Positions 42,681 through 50,905 of a stretch of DNA of 64,000 bases are shown here, one piece after another; position 1 is the first letter of the stretch; every line of letters starts with the position of its first letter. Origin of the DNA: JAGWBJ01 sp964291465 (lineage in GTDB: Bacteria > Chloroflexota > Dehalococcoidia > Lucifugimonadales > JAGWBF01); the NCBI GenBank assembly GCA_964291465.2, contig OZ219933.1, forward strand, positions 53,547 to 117,546, read 5' to 3'. Under the pieces are notes generated by a model, which did not search any database, had not been told where the DNA came from, and saw only the letters and a program-made list of their open reading frames with translations. The translations under genes were made by a program, and so were the position numbers.

Positions 42681-43124
42681 CTATTCCGGCGCAACGAACT
42701 CCCCAATCCAGCGCAAGTCTTCAACCTCCGGGCTGGCTGCCCGGTAGAATCTCTCGTCGGCCGTCCACAACTCGCACCTGGCACTCTCCGCCAGCGCTAG
42801 GTAGTGGGCGTCGTAGGCCGCACTCTGATTCAGTCGACTAGCAAGTTGCAGTGCTCTGACGTGAAGGCCTGGTGGCTGGTGCAGTTCGAGGCTAGACTCA
42901 AGCAGCCGTGCGATCATCCGGGCACTGTCAGCGACGCTTAACTCGCCTTGCAACACGCGCCGGTGGAGAGCGTTAGCCACCTCGAATGGCCTGAGGTACG
43001 GAGCTATGCGCCTTATGCCCTGAGCGACCCAGGATTGCAGGATGGCGTGGGCCTTGTCAGAGTCATCTTTTTCAACCAACCACTTGACCGCCAGGCTTGC
43101 ATCGACGACGACGGACCCGTTCAC
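42681..43124 (-). CDS. vapC: VapC-type PIN-domain toxin
   Basis: About 147 residues of the PIN nuclease fold, which in VapC toxins cleaves tRNA or rRNA. Acidic residues are in place: Asp in VVVDASLAVKWLVE, Glu in LRPFEVANALHRR, Asp in SAAYDAHYLALAE and Asp in LWTADERFYR. GTG 43124 overlaps the antitoxin stop as GTGA with GAGAGG upstream; GTG 43130 is the alternative. Directly downstream of its antitoxin, as is usual. Lower GC than the surroundings. Confidence 0.85.
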   Translation of the reverse strand: MNGSVVVDASLAVKWLVEKDDSDKAHAILQSWVAQGIRRIAPYLRPFEVANALHRRVLQGELSVADSARMIARLLESSLELHQPPGLHVRALQLASRLNQSAAYDAHYLALAESARCELWTADERFYRAASPEVEDLRWIGEFVAPE

Positions 43125-43423
43125 GCCCACCTCTCGATTTCGGCGTCCCTGATCTCACGGTACTCCCGGATCAAGTCAGCGGAACTCCCAGGGAGAGGCT
43201 TGCCTCCGAATATCTCCTGTCGGAGCTCTGCAAAGAGCTCATGATCCGGCTTCTCTGACAACAACGCTCCCATACCGTTTGCTTCGTCCTTGGTCAACTC
43301 CCGATCGATGGCGTCTTGGCAGTACCTTCGCATACTGACGCCTTTGAGTGCGGAGATGGCCTTTAGCCGACGCTGGAACGTGGGGTCTAGATCCAGAGTG
43401 AGCCTCTTCCTCTTGGTTTCCAT
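43121..43423 (-). CDS. vapB: VapB-type antitoxin
   Basis: About 100 residues, with an N-terminal ribbon-helix-helix-like DNA-binding part (KRLTLDLDPTFQRRLKAISA, then KGVSMRRYCQDAI) and a C-terminal toxin-binding tail (GSSADLIREYREIRDAE). Expected to neutralise the PIN toxin and repress the operon. ATG 43423 or GTG 43426, with AAGG upstream. Translationally coupled to vapC. Confidence 0.75.
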   Translation of the reverse strand: METKRKRLTLDLDPTFQRRLKAISALKGVSMRRYCQDAIDRELTKDEANGMGALLSEKPDHELFAELRQEIFGGKPLPGSSADLIREYREIRDAEIERWA

Positions 43424-43457
43424 CACCTTGGCCCCGCTAAATTGATGCTACATGGTA

Positions 43458-43487
43458 ATAATATGATGAACACGGAAAGAGCTTCAA
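43458..43487 (-). promoter_or_regulatory. Promoter of vapBC
   Basis: On the minus strand TTGAAG, 18 bp, TATTAT, about 35 bases before the vapB start. Autorepression by the VapB-VapC complex would be expected here; an operator palindrome was not clear. Confidence 0.55.
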
Positions 43488-43681
43488 TACACCGGAGTCA
43501 TTTGTCGACGCAAACAACAGGGTAGACTTCACCTAGGCTACACCGATCGAAGATGAGCCTCTACACGGGCTTTCGCCGGAGTGACGGAGGGAGTGCTGCG
43601 GTCCTGAGTTCTGCAGCCACCTTCCACGTCCGGAGCGTCTCGTCGGCCGGGTTGGCAGTCACCGCGGGCCCCGAGTTGGTG

Positions 43682-43687
43682 TATACT
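43682..43687 (+). promoter_or_regulatory. -10 element TATACT in GGTGTATACT
   Basis: TATACT preceded by GGTG, 74 bases before the malate synthase start; no -35 at the expected distance. Same GGTGTA context as at 23008, 32889 and 62859. Confidence 0.45.
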
Positions 43688-43761
43688 CTTGCACGTCATC
43701 GCATTACGTGGCCCGCGGCTTCCGGCACGAGGCCCGCGGCGCCTGGAAAGAGGAGCGCAGA

Positions 43762-45960
43762 ATGGCAACGATCTCCGGGCTGAACGTCGACGACCGGCTG
43801 TACGACGCGGTTGCCCGAATAGTCGCCGGGACGGAGGACGGGGCGGACCAGGTGTTCGAGAAGTTCGCCGGGGTGCTGGCCACGGTGCGGGAAGCAACCG
43901 GCCGGACGTTCCTGGAAGACAACAGGGCCCTCCTGGAGGCCAGGGACCGGCTGCAGGCCCAGCTCGACGCCTATCATGCCGAGCACCCGGGCCGGCCCGC
44001 CGACGTGGATGCCTACAAGAGGTGCCTGACGGAGATCGGGTACATCGTGCCCGAGGGGGAGCCCTTCCGGGCCGCGACCGAGAACGTGGACCCCGAGCTG
44101 GCCGAGATATCCGCCCCCCAGCTCGTGGTGCCGTTGGACAACGCCCGCTACGCCCTCAACGCCATGAACGCCCGGTGGGGCAGCCTCTACGACGCCCTGT
44201 ACGGGACGGACGTGGTGCCCAACGAGGGGGAGACGGCCACCGGGACGGGCTACAACCCCAAGCGCGGCGAGGAGGTGATCAGGCGGACCGACGAGTTCCT
44301 GGACTCGGTGGTCCCCCTGGAGTCGGGCCGCTACGGCAACGTGACCCGCTTCTCGGTCAAGGACGACGCGGGGAGGGCGGCGCTGGCGGCGACCCTGGAG
44401 GACGGCTCCCAGGCCGGCCTGAAGGACCCCGGGAAGCTCGCCGGGTACAGGGCCGACGACGCGGGAGAGCTCACGGCGGTGCTGCTGAGGAACCACGGCC
44501 TGCACATCGAGCTGCAGATAGACCGCACCCACCCCGTGGGCCGCGACCACAAGGCCGGGGTGAAAGACGTGGTGCTGGAGGCGGCCGCCACGACCATCCT
44601 GGACCTGGAGGACGCGGTGGCCGCCGTCGACGCCGCGGACAAGGCCCACATCTACGACAACCTCCACGGGATCATGAAGGGCACCCTGGAGGCGACCTTC
44701 GAGAAGGACGGCCAGTCCGTGCACCGTCGGCTCAACGCCGAGAGGCGCTTCGTCGACCCCCAGGGCGGCGAGCTTGTCCTGCCCGGCACCAGCATGCCCC
44801 TCATCCGCAACGTGGGCATCCACATGTACACCGACGCGGTGACCACCGCGGCCGGCGAGGAGGTGCCCGAGGGGTTCGTCGACGCACTGCTGACGGTGCT
44901 CATCGGGAAGCAGGAGCAGGGGAGGTTCAGCAAGAGGGGCAGCGTATACGTGGTCAAGCCCAAGCAGCACGGGCCCGAGGAGGTGGCGGCCACGGTGGAG
45001 CTGTTCACCGCCCTGGAGGAGGCCTTCGGCCTGCCTCGGAACACCGTGAAGCTGGGCATCATGGACGAAGAGCGGCGGATGAGCCTCAACCTGTACGAGG
45101 CGATACGGGCCGCCCGGGAGCGGATCATCTTCATCAACACGGGGTTCCTGGACCGGACGGGCGACGAGATCAACGCCATCATGGAGATCGGGCCCATGGT
45201 GCCCACGGAGGAGATGCGGAGCGAGACGTGGCTCCAGACCTACGAGGACTACAACGTCTCGGTGGGGCTGGCCACGGGCCTGCACAGGGTCGGCCAAATC
45301 GGCAAGGGCATGTGGGTGTTCCCCGACGACATGACGGCCATGCTGGACCAGAAGATCGGGCACCCCCGGGCCGGCGCCAACACGGCGTGGGTGCCGTCGC
45401 CCACCGCCGCCACCATCCACGCCATGCACTACCACATGGTGGACGTGGCCGCAAGGCAGGAGGAGATCCTCCGGGGTCTGGAGGCCAACCCCGTGGCCAA
45501 GGACGGAATGCTGGTTGCCCCGGCCCTGCCCCAAGACCGCCGCCTCACCCGGGAGGAGGTGGAGAAGGAGCTGGACAACATCGCCCAGGGCATCCTTGGG
45601 TACAGCGTCCGGTGGATCGACCAGGGCGTCGGCTGCTCCAAGGTGCCGGACATGGACGGCAAGAACCGGATGGAGGACCGGGCGACCCTGCTCATCAAGG
45701 CGAAGATCGGCGGCAACTGGCTGCGCCACCAGGTGCTCACGGACCGACAGGTGAGGGACGCCTTCGCCAGGATGGCCCGGATGGTGGACGCCCAGAACGC
45801 CGGGGACCCGGCCTACGTCCCCATGGCCAACGACCTGGAGGAGAACGTGGCCTACAACGCGGCCCTGGGCATGGTGCTCCGGGGCAACGAGACGTCGACG
45901 GGGAGAAGGAACGTGGAGGCGGCCCTCCACGGGGCCCGCAGGGAGAAGAAGTCAGGGTAG
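43762..45960 (+). CDS. glcB: Malate synthase G
   Basis: Condenses glyoxylate with acetyl-CoA to malate. 732 residues, the length of the monomeric G isoform. ATG 43762 follows AGAGGAGCGCAGA. Motifs: IGYIVPEGEPF, DNARYALNAMNARWGSLYD, LMDEER-type region KLGIMDEERRMSLNLYEAIR, and GKGMWVFPDDMTAMLDQKIG with GANTAWVPSPTAATIHAMHY. No isocitrate lyase is in the window, so the glyoxylate may come from the glyoxylate bypass or from C2 compound breakdown. Ends 4 bases from the convergent hydrolase gene. Confidence 0.97.
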   Translation: MATISGLNVDDRLYDAVARIVAGTEDGADQVFEKFAGVLATVREATGRTFLEDNRALLEARDRLQAQLDAYHAEHPGRPADVDAYKRCLTEIGYIVPEGEPFRAATENVDPELAEISAPQLVVPLDNARYALNAMNARWGSLYDALYGTDVVPNEGETATGTGYNPKRGEEVIRRTDEFLDSVVPLESGRYGNVTRFSVKDDAGRAALAATLEDGSQAGLKDPGKLAGYRADDAGELTAVLLRNHGLHIELQIDRTHPVGRDHKAGVKDVVLEAAATTILDLEDAVAAVDAADKAHIYDNLHGIMKGTLEATFEKDGQSVHRRLNAERRFVDPQGGELVLPGTSMPLIRNVGIHMYTDAVTTAAGEEVPEGFVDALLTVLIGKQEQGRFSKRGSVYVVKPKQHGPEEVAATVELFTALEEAFGLPRNTVKLGIMDEERRMSLNLYEAIRAARERIIFINTGFLDRTGDEINAIMEIGPMVPTEEMRSETWLQTYEDYNVSVGLATGLHRVGQIGKGMWVFPDDMTAMLDQKIGHPRAGANTAWVPSPTAATIHAMHYHMVDVAARQEEILRGLEANPVAKDGMLVAPALPQDRRLTREEVEKELDNIAQGILGYSVRWIDQGVGCSKVPDMDGKNRMEDRATLLIKAKIGGNWLRHQVLTDRQVRDAFARMARMVDAQNAGDPAYVPMANDLEENVAYNAALGMVLRGNETSTGRRNVEAALHGARREKKSG

Positions 45961-45964
45961 AGGT

Positions 45965-46770
45965 CTAGGCCTTCAGGAACTCGGTTATCTTGTCGCAGAC
46001 CTCCTGGAACCGCTCCATCATGACCAGGTGGCCCGCTCCCCGGATAATCTCCAGCCGGGCGTTGGGTATCCGCTCGGCGATGCCCCTCCCTCCGATGCCC
46101 TTGGGCCCCATGTCCACGGGAGAGAGGGTGGAGTGCTCCCCGTTGATGACCAAGGTGGGGGCGGTGATCCTGGGCAGGTCCGGCTCCAGGTCTATGGCCT
46201 CGCTGGCCTCGGCCGTCACGACAAATGAGTCGGGGGGCACCTGTCCGAAAGTGGCCCGCATCTGCTCCAGCAGGGGCCCGGCCTCGTCACTGTCGAGGAA
46301 GTCCCGGGTGAGCACCATCTGGGCGGTCAGCTCTGCCACGGCCTCCATGCCCACGTTCTGGGCAAGGGCCTTGGCGACCTTGCGGTTGAGCCGCATGGCG
46401 GTGTCGTAGCGGGCCACGGTCCCCACCAGCGCCATCCGGTCCACCCGGTCCGGGTGCTGGGCGGCAAACTGCAGGGCGATGAATCCCCCCGTGGAGGTGC
46501 CGTGCAGGTGGGCCCTGGGGACGTCCAGCGCGTCCATCAGGTCCCGCAGGTCGTTGGTCCAGTCCTGGAGGGTGTATCCCGGGGGGTCGGGCTGCTCTCG
46601 CCGGTGCCCACCAGGTCGAAGTCCACCACGCGGAAGTGGCGTGACAGGACGGGCGTAACCCTGGCGAAGTTGCGCAGGCCGAGGCTGCCGCCGGGGATCT
46701 GCACCAGGGCCTCGCCCTCTCCGCTGATCTGGTAACGGATGCGCTTCTGTCCCAGCTCGACAAAGGGCAT
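45965..46770 (-). pseudogene. Alpha/beta hydrolase, one frameshift
   Basis: An alpha/beta hydrolase, starting ATG 46770 (MPFVELGQKRIRYQISGEGE) with GGGAGG 6 bases upstream. The oxyanion region VVDFDLVGTGESSPT is followed by a frame break at the G run 46581-46586 (C6 on the coding strand); one more C restores PPGYTLQDWTNDLRDLMDAL. The nucleophile elbow HGTSTGGF (Ser replaced in the usual G-x-S-x-G pattern as Gly-Thr-Ser-Thr-Gly, Ser present), a late Asp near LVINGEHSTL and His in GAGHLVMMERF complete the triad. Homopolymer position suggests a consensus error. Substrate unknown. Confidence 0.82.
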
Positions 46771-46823
46771 GTCGCCTCCCGTTGGGGACGCACCGCGCCG
46801 GGGCGGCGCCGTCGGATTGTGGC

Positions 46824-46852
46824 AGTCTATCCGGCCCGTAGCCCCGCGTCAA
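46824..46852 (-). promoter_or_regulatory. Promoter of the alpha/beta hydrolase
   Basis: Minus strand TTGACG, 17 bp, TAGACT, ending 54 bases before ATG 46770. Confidence 0.6.
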
Positions 46853-47008
46853 CCGGGGGGCGGGGCTGAGGGAGGGGGTGGCGGAGGGTCCAGTCTCTTT
46901 TCTCGAGCCGAGCAGGATCGACGGGTTGGAGACCAGTTATGGTGCAGGCCCTGACCCCGGGGTGGGAGACACCTGGAGGTCACTCCCTGGATGGGAGGGG
47001 CGGTTCCG

Positions 47009-47037
47009 TTGACACCATACCCGGCCCGGACTACACT
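47009..47037 (+). promoter_or_regulatory. Promoter of the 47097-49617 operon
   Basis: TTGACA, 17 bp, TACACT, ending 60 bases before ATG 47097. Confidence 0.65.
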
Positions 47038-47096
47038 GGCCTCATTCCAGCGCCCCGAGCCCGACGGCGGCGGGGAGCGCCTCCAGGAGCTGAAGA

Positions 47097-47759
47097 ATGA
47101 CCACCAACCCCATCGACCCCAACCGGGTGCTTCTCACGGGAGAGAACCCGTACATCCGCCTCAGCGAGACCGACGACGGGCCCACGACCACCGACGCCAG
47201 CTTCTGGCGCATCCTCTTCTCTCCAGGAGGGCCGGGCCACGTGCTGTTCCTCGTCAGCGAGCTGACGGATGACGAGCCCCTCATCTATACGGACAACATC
47301 CAGATGACCCGGTGGCTGCAGGGAGAGATCCAGGGCAGGATCAACCCGACCTTCGGCGACCTGGACATCCCGGCGGTCGAGGCGACCTTCGAGAGCTCGG
47401 GGGACCTGAGGTCCTTCTGGACCGAGTCGGTGAGCTCCCCTGAGGCGGAGATAGCCCTGACCTGGTACGCCCTGGGGACGCCGTTCCTGAGCCACAGCTT
47501 CCCCGGAAGCAACCCGGAGCGGCCCCACGGCGTAGCCACGGTGCTGATCCCGGCCAACGGCGCCCGCCTGACGCTGGACGGCGCGTTCGCCAAGGGAAGG
47601 CCCTTCCCCCGTGAGAGGAACGGCTGGCCCCACAGCACCTGCGCCCTGGCGTTCTCCGAGTCATGGACCCTCCCATACACCACGAGCCCGCTGACGCGCA
47701 GGGGAACGCCGGACCGCAGGTACCGGGTCAACCGCCAACCGCCAAGGTCCGGGCTCTAG
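47097..47759 (+). CDS. Hypothetical protein, 220 residues
   Basis: Not recognised. Mostly beta by eye (TDASFWRILFSPGGPGHVLF, LALTWYALGTPFLSHSFPGS); no signal peptide, Cys cluster or catalytic motif. ATG 47097 follows AGGAGCTGAAGA and a clear promoter. The C-terminus is basic and Pro/Arg-rich. It is the first of three genes with gaps of only 4-6 bases, ending in a DUF2851 gene. Confidence 0.6.
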   Translation: MTTNPIDPNRVLLTGENPYIRLSETDDGPTTTDASFWRILFSPGGPGHVLFLVSELTDDEPLIYTDNIQMTRWLQGEIQGRINPTFGDLDIPAVEATFESSGDLRSFWTESVSSPEAEIALTWYALGTPFLSHSFPGSNPERPHGVATVLIPANGARLTLDGAFAKGRPFPRERNGWPHSTCALAFSESWTLPYTTSPLTRRGTPDRRYRVNRQPPRSGL

Positions 47760-47765
47760 TACCTC

Positions 47766-48293
47766 ATGACGGGCAGCCGGGCGGACGGCCACGACCTGGA
47801 CAAGCTGGAGCGGTGGAGGTCCGGCCTGGGGAACGGCGGCGACTTCCCCGTCCACGCCGTGTTCCTGGTATCCGAGGCCGACACCCTGGCCCACGGCGTC
47901 TTCCGAGCCTTCAGGTCCAGCTTCGAGGCCCGGGGAGGCTCGTTCCAGCACCTGGTCATCTTCGGCCAGCACGGAGTGTCCACCACCGCGGCGGCCCTGG
48001 CCGAGGAGCTGGGCGTCGAGGGCCCTCCACCGCCGGCGCTGGCGCTCCTGTACGGTTGCCGGCCCTCCCGGGCATACGTGGTGGCGCTCCCCCCGGGCGG
48101 CGGGTCCGACGGCCCGGCATGGACCCCGGCCCTGCCGGCCGTGGAGGCGTGGATCGACGGCGGGACGGAGGGGCCGGACGCCGAGGCCCTACCCGGGGCC
48201 CACCGGGTAGAGACCCGCCACGACAGCGTGGCCGGACTGGCAGAGGGGGTGGCGGCACGGCTTGCGACAGGGGGGCGGGCGCGGGTAGACTGA
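47766..48293 (+). CDS. Hypothetical protein, 175 residues
   Basis: Not recognised. An alpha/beta pattern is apparent: a strand FPVHAVFLVSEAD, a helix, then FQHLVIFGQHGVSTTAAALA and LALLYGCRPSRAYVVALPPG. Could be a Rossmann- or thioredoxin-like fold, but no motif is decisive. Six bases after the preceding gene and four before the DUF2851 gene, so co-transcribed. Confidence 0.55.
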   Translation: MTGSRADGHDLDKLERWRSGLGNGGDFPVHAVFLVSEADTLAHGVFRAFRSSFEARGGSFQHLVIFGQHGVSTTAAALAEELGVEGPPPPALALLYGCRPSRAYVVALPPGGGSDGPAWTPALPAVEAWIDGGTEGPDAEALPGAHRVETRHDSVAGLAEGVAARLATGGRARVD

Positions 48294-48297
48294 CCCC

Positions 48298-49617
48298 ATG
48301 GGCGGTCGCAGGGCAGACGGGGCCGGGGCCACACGGCTGGAGCAGATCCCCGAACGGCTTCTGGCCGTCCTGTGGAAGGAGCGGGCCGCCCGGCAGCGCT
48401 CCTTCCGCTCCCTGGACGGCCGCACATTCCGGGTAATCTACCCCGGCAGGGCCTCCACCACCGCGGGTCCGGACTTCCGGGACGCCCTGCTCCTCGAGGA
48501 GGGGCTGGGCGTGGTCCGGGGGGACGTGGAGATCCACGTCAGCCGCGGGGAGTGGGAGTCCCACGGGCACACCGGGGACCCGAGATACAACGGGGTGGTG
48601 CTCCACGCCGTAGGAGGCCCGGCAGGGGAGAGCACGGCCCTGCGCAGCGGGCAGCGGGCCCCCGTCGTCTCCCTGGGACCCCTGCTGGAGGTGCATGGCG
48701 CCGCGGCGGCGGGGGGCGGGCTCTGGGCGCTGATGGAGGCCTGGGGCTACGCGATGCCCCGGACGGCCCGGGAGCTGGGCGCCCTGCTGGACCGGGCGGG
48801 GGACGACAGGTTCCTGTCCCGGAGCCGCCGGTACGGCGACAGGCTGATGACGGAGGAGCCGGACCAGCTGCTCTACTCGGCGTTGATGGAGGCGCTGGGG
48901 TACAGCCAGAACCGGGACGCCTTCCTGGACCTGGCGGGCAGGGTGCCCTACTCCGCCCTGGAGGGCATGTGCACCGGCCGGACGGCTCCGGAGAGGGTGG
49001 CCGCCGTGGAGGCCCGCCTGATGGCGGCGGCGGGGCTGGACCACGGGCGTCGCCCCGGGGGGCCGCCGATAGCCTGGCACCTGTTCAGGGTCAGGCCCCA
49101 GAACCACCCCCGCCGGAGGATCGCCGGGTTGGCCAGGATGTTGGAACCCTTCCTGAGGAGCGGCAGCCCTGCCGACGGTTGGCAGGGCAGAGGCCTGGCC
49201 GAGGGCGCGGCCCGGCTGCTGAGGAGTGGGAGGAAGGGGACGGGCGGATGGAGCGCCCTGGAGAGGGTCCTGACCGGCTCCTGCCCCGCCGGACCGCGCA
49301 CCGGCCCCAAGGCGGTGGGAAGGGGGCGGGCGCGGGACATGATGGTGAACTGCGTTATGCCTTTTCTTCACGCATGGGCCAGGCACAGGCAGGCCGGGCG
49401 AGGGGGCGACGGAGAGCTGGAGGAGCTGTCCCTGGAGAGCTACCGGAGGTCCCCCAAACTGCAGGAGAACGAGATCACCCGGGAGATGGCCCGGCTGGCC
49501 TCCCAGGGGTTGGCCGACGGCAGCGACCCGCGTTGGGTGGTGGATGGGGCCCGGCGGCAGCAGGGGTTGGTGCACCTGCACCGGGTGATGACCCGCCTGG
49601 GCGGCGGCGTGCCCTAG
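48298..49617 (+). CDS. DUF2851 protein
   Basis: 439 residues. The N-terminal part has the family motifs AGPDFRDALLLEEGLGVVRG, VEIHVSRGEWESHGHTG and DPRYNGVVLHAVGG, where the conserved acids and His residues suggest a nuclease-like metal site (inference). The C-terminal half is helical. Function unknown. Its TAG shares the palindrome CTAG (49614-49617) with the stop of the convergent panC. Confidence 0.8.
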   Translation: MGGRRADGAGATRLEQIPERLLAVLWKERAARQRSFRSLDGRTFRVIYPGRASTTAGPDFRDALLLEEGLGVVRGDVEIHVSRGEWESHGHTGDPRYNGVVLHAVGGPAGESTALRSGQRAPVVSLGPLLEVHGAAAAGGGLWALMEAWGYAMPRTARELGALLDRAGDDRFLSRSRRYGDRLMTEEPDQLLYSALMEALGYSQNRDAFLDLAGRVPYSALEGMCTGRTAPERVAAVEARLMAAAGLDHGRRPGGPPIAWHLFRVRPQNHPRRRIAGLARMLEPFLRSGSPADGWQGRGLAEGAARLLRSGRKGTGGWSALERVLTGSCPAGPRTGPKAVGRGRARDMMVNCVMPFLHAWARHRQAGRGGDGELEELSLESYRRSPKLQENEITREMARLASQGLADGSDPRWVVDGARRQQGLVHLHRVMTRLGGGVP

Positions 49618-50474
49618 GGATAGCAGGGGAGGCTGCCCGGGTCCAGGAGCAGGTTGTCTATCAGGCGGGCCCGGCCCATCCTCACGGCAACGGACACCAT
49701 GGCAGGCCCCGTTACACGGTCCAGCTCCGCCAGGTCCCGCGTACCGGCCACGCTGACGTAGTCTACGGCCTCGATCAGGGGGGTCTCGTCCAGCACTGTC
49801 CTGACGGCCCCTCGCAGCACGTGGCCGTCCCTCTCCCCCCGTATCCAGAGACGTTCGGCGGCCAGGAGGGCGCGGAAGATGGCCGGGGCGGCCTCGCGCT
49901 GCTCCGGGGTCAGGTAGACGTTACGGCTGCTCAGGGCCAGCCCGTCCTCCTCCCGCACCGTGGGCACGGCGACGACGTCGACCGCCATGTCGAGCTGGGA
50001 GACCATGCGCCGCACGACGGCGACCTGCTGGCCGTCCTTCTGGCCGAAGTAGGCCCGGTCGGGCACCACGACGTTGAACAGCTTGGCCACGACCGTGGCC
50101 ACGCCCCGGAAGTGGCCCGGCCGGTGGGCCCCCTCCAGGCGGGCTCCCAGGTCGCCGGGGTCGATCCAGGTGTCGTGGCCGAGGTGATAGACCTCCTCCA
50201 CGGCAGGGGCGAAGACGTAGTCCACCCCTTCCCGCCGCAGGAGCTCCAGGTCCCGGTCCATGTCCCGGGGGTAGGCCTCGTAGTCCTCGGAGGGCCCGAA
50301 CTGGGCGGGATTGACGAAGATGCTCACCGCGAGCAGGTCGTTCTCCTCCCTGGCGCGGCGGACCAAGGCCAGGTGCCCCCGGTGGAGGTAGCCCATGGTC
50401 GGCACCAGGCCCAGGCTGCCGGACGTGGCGCGCCGGGAGGCCCGAAAATCGGCGACGGTGGTGTGGACGTCCAT
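49614..50474 (-). CDS. panC: Pantothenate synthetase
   Basis: Joins pantoate and beta-alanine with ATP to make pantothenate. 286 residues. VPTMGYLHRGHLALVRRA holds the HIGH-type motif; FVNPAQFGPSEDYEAYPR, AYFGQKDGQQVAVVRRM and ALSSRNVYLTPEQR are the substrate and KMSKS-like regions. ATG 50474. Last gene of the operon that begins with the P1 peptidase; 38 bases after the lipoprotein gene. Confidence 0.97.
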   Translation of the reverse strand: MDVHTTVADFRASRRATSGSLGLVPTMGYLHRGHLALVRRAREENDLLAVSIFVNPAQFGPSEDYEAYPRDMDRDLELLRREGVDYVFAPAVEEVYHLGHDTWIDPGDLGARLEGAHRPGHFRGVATVVAKLFNVVVPDRAYFGQKDGQQVAVVRRMVSQLDMAVDVVAVPTVREEDGLALSSRNVYLTPEQREAAPAIFRALLAAERLWIRGERDGHVLRGAVRTVLDETPLIEAVDYVSVAGTRDLAELDRVTGPAMVSVAVRMGRARLIDNLLLDPGSLPCYP

Positions 50475-50512
50475 ATCGAGGCGGGTCGAGGCCGGTCAGA
50501 AGTCGAGGCCGG

Positions 50513-50905
50513 TCAGAAAGTGGTGGGGGAGAAGGCGCCGCACGAGGGGAAGTAGTGCTTCAGGTCCGGCCTCAGCTCCAGGGCCTGTTCGAAGCGAAAG
50601 GAGATGGTCCCCACCTCCCCGGCCTTTATGTATATCCTGCCCTTCTTGCTCCAGTTGCCGCCGCTGAGGGGCTTCAGGTTGGCCCGCACCTCCACCTCCC
50701 CGCTGTCGCCCTCGTTCCTGACGATGCAGTCGACCCAGACGATGTAGTCGTCGCCCTCGAAGCCGTCCCGGGACACGGCGTCCAGGGTGCGGGGTTGCAC
50801 CTTGTTGAAGATGCCCACCGAGGAGCTGCACGCCAGCCCGGCCAGGAGCAGGAGCAGGGCGGCGGCCCAGGGGAGGACGGGCGTCCTAACCGGCCTGGGA
50901 ACCAC
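50513..50905 (-). CDS. Small lipoprotein, FxLYD-like domain
   Basis: About 130 residues from GTG 50905, which overlaps the end of panB. The signal peptide LPWAAALLLLLAGLAC ends in a lipobox (Cys26), so the mature protein would be anchored outside the cell. The remaining ~100 residues are beta-rich (YIVWVDCIVRNEGDSGEVEV, GRIYIKAGEVGTISFRF) like FxLYD/immunoglobulin-type domains. Its place between panB and panC is unexplained; it may be linked to transport, or simply co-transcribed. Confidence 0.65.
   Translation of the reverse strand: MVPRPVRTPVLPWAAALLLLLAGLACSSSVGIFNKVQPRTLDAVSRDGFEGDDYIVWVDCIVRNEGDSGEVEVRANLKPLSGGNWSKKGRIYIKAGEVGTISFRFEQALELRPDLKHYFPSCGAFSPTTF

Larger units (their letters stand above)
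43427..43761. other. Intergenic gap, 335 bases
   Basis: No gene is seen. It contains the vapBC promoter (43458-43487), a fragment of a GGCTTTCGCCGGAGTGACGG repeat (43568-43590), and the likely -10 of glcB at 43682. Base composition returns to high GC near 43600. Confidence 0.6.
46771..47096. other. Divergent intergenic gap, 326 bases
   Basis: No gene is seen. It carries two back-to-back sigma-70-like promoters, one for the hydrolase (46824-46852, minus) and one for the 47097 operon (47009-47037, plus). Confidence 0.6.
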
